Assembly: GCA_028015205.1 (NCBI GenBank)
Contig: JAPWFG010000015.1
Coordinates: forward strand, 6,138,001-6,202,000
Origin: Mytilisepta virgata
Lineage: Eukaryota; Mollusca; Bivalvia; Mytilida; Mytilidae
Reading direction: 5' to 3'
DNA: 64,000 nt
In this document: piece by piece, positions 59,640-64,000 of the stretch
Layout: every line of letters begins with the position of its first letter
Numbering within the stretch: position 1 is the stretch's first letter
Notes under the pieces: generated by a model
The model's database searches: none
The model's input: only the letters and a program-made list of their open reading frames with translations
Told to the model about the DNA's origin: nothing
Program-made: the position numbers and the translations under genes

Positions 59640-61335
59640 ATTTACAATATATCTAATATTAGTATCTTTGGATTGTTATTTTTAATGTATCATAATTTTG
59701 TATATCACCCTCTAGGAGTTTTTTTTTCATGAAAAGAATGTTTTAGAATAATGTGTTTATTTCCGATGCTAAGCCCCTATGAGTGAATCAATATTAATTC
59801 CAAAATATGCCATCTTTAATGACTTGACAACAGTATCGTAACTATATCCCTTGTTGATAAGTCTGTTTAAAGGTTTGATTAGCTTTTCGGGTGAATGGCG
59901 ACATTTTTGTACTTTCTATAGAATAATCTGTATGATTTAGCTAGATCCTATAGTACACATGTAGTTAGGAAATTAAGGTACTTAAGAAATAAATATCTAA
60001 CTGCTGAAAATATTTGTATCTTTGTGGAAAATATATGACTACAACCCTTTAAGGCCTATACATATCTGAACACAAAAATATTTACTTTAATTCTGCGCAG
60101 AAATAAAGGAATACATGTATATCTTTAACCGGTCTGCATTCACTCAAATATCCAAAATTAAAAACGACATAGATATAGAATGTCGACTGTCTCTTGAAAG
60201 TGGTAATATATTTTAATTAAATCTTTAAAACCTTTTTAAAACCTCATGAAAAGAAATTAATATGAAACAGTATTGCACTATTGATGTACTAATGGAATTT
60301 ATATGACACTATGATTTATACATGTAATTGTGGGTCTCATCTCCATATCAAATACCTTAACAGTATATTTTGTTTATCATTCGTAATTTATGTTCAATCA
60401 CATACCGAGAAAATAACAATCAATCAGTTCAAACCCTTATCATTCTCTTACAAACTTAGAATATTGTAAAGTGCTCAAGGCTCAAATGACCTCTTGATTG
60501 GTTTTAATTAATTATAATTGTTTTCAAGGTCAGTATAAGGTTTACAGTTAATGCATGATTTCCTTTGAGACATTTCATTTATGAATTAGTCGTAGTGATG
60601 TAGGGCATTTCTAATAATTGGGGAAATTTTAATTAATTGCATTTTAAACATTCACAGATGCAATGATGTTTCCTTATTGTGAGTATGAATGTAAAACATG
60701 TAACATTTAAGTGAGAAATTATCTTTTTGTTTATTTACAGTTTAAATCAATCAATTTTCAAATATGAGTTACAACTATATATTATTCTACAGGGAATGCC
60801 CCCTGTATACATAATTTAAATATTACTTCATATAAAAGTAATTGGCTAAAACTTAACTGTTCAAATCAATTTAAAAAATTAATAACCCTTTTATATATTA
60901 AATTCTAATATTGATTTTACCTCCAGTTTTAATTATATCGGAATACTTGAAATGTCGATTCTTACCAGCCACGGGTCAAGTAATCTGATTTTAGAGTATT
61001 AATGCTTTTAAAGATAAAGATGTAGGTTAAATTTAATTAATAAGATCTTTCTTGTTTGTATTGGTCTTATCGTGTTTAACGCTAAACTTTACCGATCTTA
61101 AAAACTAAAACAGTTACTTAATTATTTTTACTATTTTCTTTTTCAAATTCAAATTCAATTTTTAATAAGCTGTACTCACTAATTCTGTAACGTGATAAAT
61201 ATACTTTGGGGCAGTTGTAACTCATTTATAGGAATTCATTGTTTTAAGGTCAATGGTTTGTTTACATGTTGGTAAAATATGACAATACAAATGATATAAT
61301 GATTTTTACAAATCAAATCAAATACAAATTAGGAC
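59640..61335. other. No recognised gene
   Basis: Strongly AT-rich. No coding motif or splice pattern. Its last 100 bp form the left member of a direct repeat around the MULE. Confidence 0.4.
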
Positions 61336-61851
61336 AATTACGCCCGGTGTCTTCTAGCTATTCCAACATTTTGAAATTACATATTCTACCTATTCCAACA
61401 TGCAGAGAACAATAGATGTTGTTATAGCCTAATATGTTGTTACAATAATTAGTAATTAATTAGTTTTACAGGTAAAATTTACCTGAGAATTAAATATGAA
61501 AAATTACTGTTTATAAATTTTCCTACAAAATAAATTTTGAGTGAAAATGAATTAAATTCTAATAATATAAGAAAATGAAGAATATGTTTTATTAAAATAA
61601 AAATAAAAATTATATTAAATTTTTTAAAACCATTTTAACTTTCTACCATTTAACATGCCAATAATTGACAATGCCAAGCTGGTTTTGGTTGATGAAGCCA
61701 AGCTTATTACTTTTTAATTTATTTTAATGATTTATGAATAGTATTCACTTTTATCTTGATGCCAAATGTCAGTTCAAAGCTGAACATCCCAAGCTTTAAA
61801 ATGAGCTTAAATAGTGAGGGTCAGCCAGTCTGTAGTCATTCATAGTAAAAC

Positions 61852-63252
61852 ATGGCAAATGCACAGTTAGACATTAGATTTACCACCAACAGACTAGGCA
61901 ATCAGAACCTGATCCACAATGGCTTTAAATTCCAAGTTAAAACTAGACGTGGAGAGAGATGTTACTGGCAGTGTTCCACCCGCAACTGTCCTGCAACTAT
62001 AAATACTAAGAATGACTTACCAACCAAAGCAATGGCAAACCACAACCACCAACCTGACACAATGCAACTTAGAGTAGATGACATCTTACGAAAGATGAAA
62101 AGACGTTGCAAAGAGGAACTTACACCCATTCCTAGCATATACCAAGAGGAACTCGTCAAACTACGCAACCATGAGTGGAATGATGACACACATAATCTCG
62201 TTTCACACATACCAACTTTCCAGTCCTGTAAAGGCAGCCTATACAACGAGAGACACAAACTACTACCCGCACTACCAAACTCAGCAGCTGATATTAATAT
62301 TGAGGGTGAATGGGCAGAAACAACTGTTCGACAACAATTTCTTCTAGCAGATGACAACACACATGGCCGCATGTTGATATTTAGTACACCAACCAACCTT
62401 ACTCACTTAGCTGCAGCTACTACTATTTATGCTGATGGTACATTTTACTCATGCCCTACCTACTTTTACCAGTTATATACTCTTCACGCTATGGTTGATG
62501 GAACTATGTTTCCACTGGTGTACAGTTTACTACCCGGTAAAGAACAACCAATGTATATTCGACTACTCAGTATACTCAAAGATCTATGTAACACCAACAA
62601 CACTCCTCTTCACCCGACAACCATGCTTGTAGACTACGAAACAGCAGTACACAATGCCGCCTACGCAGTATTCCCTGGCATCAACATCAAAGGTTGTTTC
62701 TTCCACTACACCCAGTGTATATGGAGAAATGCACAGAAACATGGCCTTTAAACTGCATACAAAGATGATGAGTATGTCCACCAACTAGTTCGTAGAGCAG
62801 CTGTACTACCACTACTACCACCAAACACTGAAGACGTATGGTTTAATGCACTTGAGGACATCAACGATGCTGACACCAACACTGACACTTTAGGTTTCAC
62901 CGACTACGTCACCAGCTACTGGGTTGAAGGCCATCGCAACCTCTGGAACCAATACGCCACAGAGGGACCCAGAACTGCAAATCACCTTGAAGGTTGGCAT
63001 GGGAAGTTGAAGAAACTTGTAAAATCACCACACCCGAACATTTTCAACATGATTCGACTACTCAAACAAGAAGAAGCAATACACGCATTGACTCTAATAC
63101 AGTATTCAGCTGGTGATAAACGAGTACCAAAGAAAAGAAAATACAGAGAGATAGACAACAGACTCGCCAACCTGAAAACCAGACTTCAAAACCAGGAACT
63201 CACACCAGTCCAGTATGCTGATGCCGCATCTTACTTGTTACACATTGACTGA
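61852..63252 (+). pseudogene. MULE transposase with N-terminal FLYWCH zinc finger, one in-frame stop
   Basis: One frame of 467 codons with a single internal TAA at 62749-62751 and the end at 63252. The start ATG has a good context (AACATGG). Residues 10-65: FLYWCH-type zinc finger with 'YWQCSTRNCPA' and 'HNHQPD' (Cys2-His2 ligands), for DNA binding. Residues about 185-390: MULE catalytic domain with Asp195 in 'YADGTF', Asp261 in 'LVDYE' and Glu380 in 'NHLEGWHGKL', plus 'GCFFHYTQCIWR' (the C/H motif before the stop). The stop replaces one codon right after 'KHGL', with reading continuing as expected ('TAYKDDEYVHQL'). Without readthrough the product lacks the catalytic Glu and would be inactive. 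Confidence 0.88.
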
Positions 63253-63439
63253 AATTTACTATGTTTTATTTGTGTTTCAACAGTATATTTGTGCTTTTTG
63301 TCTTGAATTAACTTTTGCAATATTGCAGTATGATTTTAGTAATTTGTTTATATTTGTGCTTCTTTCTGATCAAAGAATTTTGTTAGTGCTAAATAATTTA
63401 GTTGTTCAATATGTTGTTTATATATAATCAAATGTACAA

Positions 63440-63445
63440 AATAAA
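63440..63445 (+). terminator. Polyadenylation signal AATAAA of the transposase gene
   Basis: AATAAA lies 188 bp after the stop codon, inside the element. Confidence 0.5.
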
Positions 63446-64000
63446 AAAATGAATTTATTTAGTTTTAATTTCTTTTTCTCATGTTCAAATCATTTATTCC
63501 ATGAAGATACCCGGAGGCATGATTCAGACAAAGTCGTCACAAATATAACAGAATACAACAATACAATATCAGACAAAATCAGTTTTTATAGCACAGTTTC
63601 CCAATAAACATTAAAAAAATCAAAAGTAACTGTACTGAAGTAAGCAAAGGATACATTTACAAAACATATTAATTCCAACATTCTTACAAAAAAATCACCT
63701 TTTTACCTGTAATTAACATCACCAATTAAATAATGTTTTTACAAGCTAATCCGATTGTTTGTCCAATGTTTACACAATAATTCCACCTATTCCAACATGA
63801 AATTTTTGTTTTTTTACCTTAAATTTCAAAATGTTGGAATAGGTGGAATGAACCTTACGCCCAATTAAGGGCCAATGGCTTACATATAAGTAAAATATGA
63901 CAATACAAATGATAGTATGCAGTAACAGAAGATACAAATTAAACTAAGTGTCCTCAAACCTCAGTGCTAAAAACTGTTTTAGAAAGGGAAAATGCAATTT

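Larger units (their letters stand above)
61346..63854 (+). mobile_element. MULE DNA transposon, 2.5 kb, near intact
   Basis: Bounded by an exact 8-bp target duplication TTACGCCC (61338-61345 and 63855-63862). Inverted ends begin GGT and include a perfect 21-bp block starting CTATTCCAACATTTTG (61358-61378, inverse at 63822-63842); the word 'CTATTCCAACATG' also occurs as a second internal copy near each end. The internal gene is a FLYWCH/MULE transposase. 8-9 bp duplications are usual for Mutator-like elements. Confidence 0.88.
61253..63960 (+). repeat. Direct repeat flanking the MULE
   Basis: 'TAAAATATGACAATACAAAT' occurs at 61273-61292 and 63890-63909 within a longer imperfect match ('TTAAGG..CAATGG.TT' before, 'ATACAAATTA' after). 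The MULE seems to have landed in or between two copies of an older repeat. Confidence 0.65.

Noticed and set aside
61962..62396. 144-codon minus ORF
   Set aside because: Shadow of the MULE transposase in the opposite strand.

Overview
The window is eukaryotic nuclear DNA, most likely from a marine bivalve of the mussel type. The reasons are: AT-rich sequence; small exons with GT-AG introns; dense degenerate transposons of Penelope-like, L1-like, MULE and MITE types; tRNA-derived SINEs; hammerhead-ribozyme repeats; and arrays built from 'AAATGGCCGCCAT' units. Nothing looks prokaryotic. The taxon is an inference from repeat style and protein similarity, not from a database search.

The best gene is a complete ten-exon SLC43-family transporter on the + strand (31704-47964), closest to SLC43A3, the equilibrative nucleobase transporter. 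All nine junctions are GT-AG and phase-consistent, and the conceptual product is 504 residues. The last two exons of a tandem paralogue lie at 282-402 and 1236-1370; its earlier exons are off the left edge. The introns contain hammerhead-like motifs, a Penelope-like element that ends 15 bp or so before exon 6, two opposed satellite arrays around exon 5, and a perfect 148-bp inverted copy of the start of exon 1 in intron 2.

The 3' part of the transporter and about 10 kb beyond it are a segmental duplication: copy 1 is about 1-16541 and copy 2 about 45862-57094. The copies differ by insertions: an L1-like LINE (1671-4915) and a 4.3-kb TIR element (8727-13034) only in copy 1; a 271-bp TTAA-flanked MITE and extra Penelope-like pieces only in copy 2. 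The duplicated unit also holds a minus-strand candidate gene, open in copy 2 (exons between 52458 and 53786) and broken in copy 1.

The middle (16560-31700) has no recognised host gene. It holds a coding-like minisatellite (16790-17265), foldback structures, a long palindrome with a 1.4-kb LTR-like insertion at its tip, a TTAA-flanked MITE, an array rich in AGGTCA half-sites (27605-28840) and a 'CCATTTTGAAAAT' array (30000-30700).

The right end (57100-64000) holds a perfect hammerhead-ribozyme fold (59586-59632) and a near-intact MULE transposon (61346-63854) with an 8-bp target duplication, inverted ends and a FLYWCH/MULE transposase interrupted by one in-frame stop.
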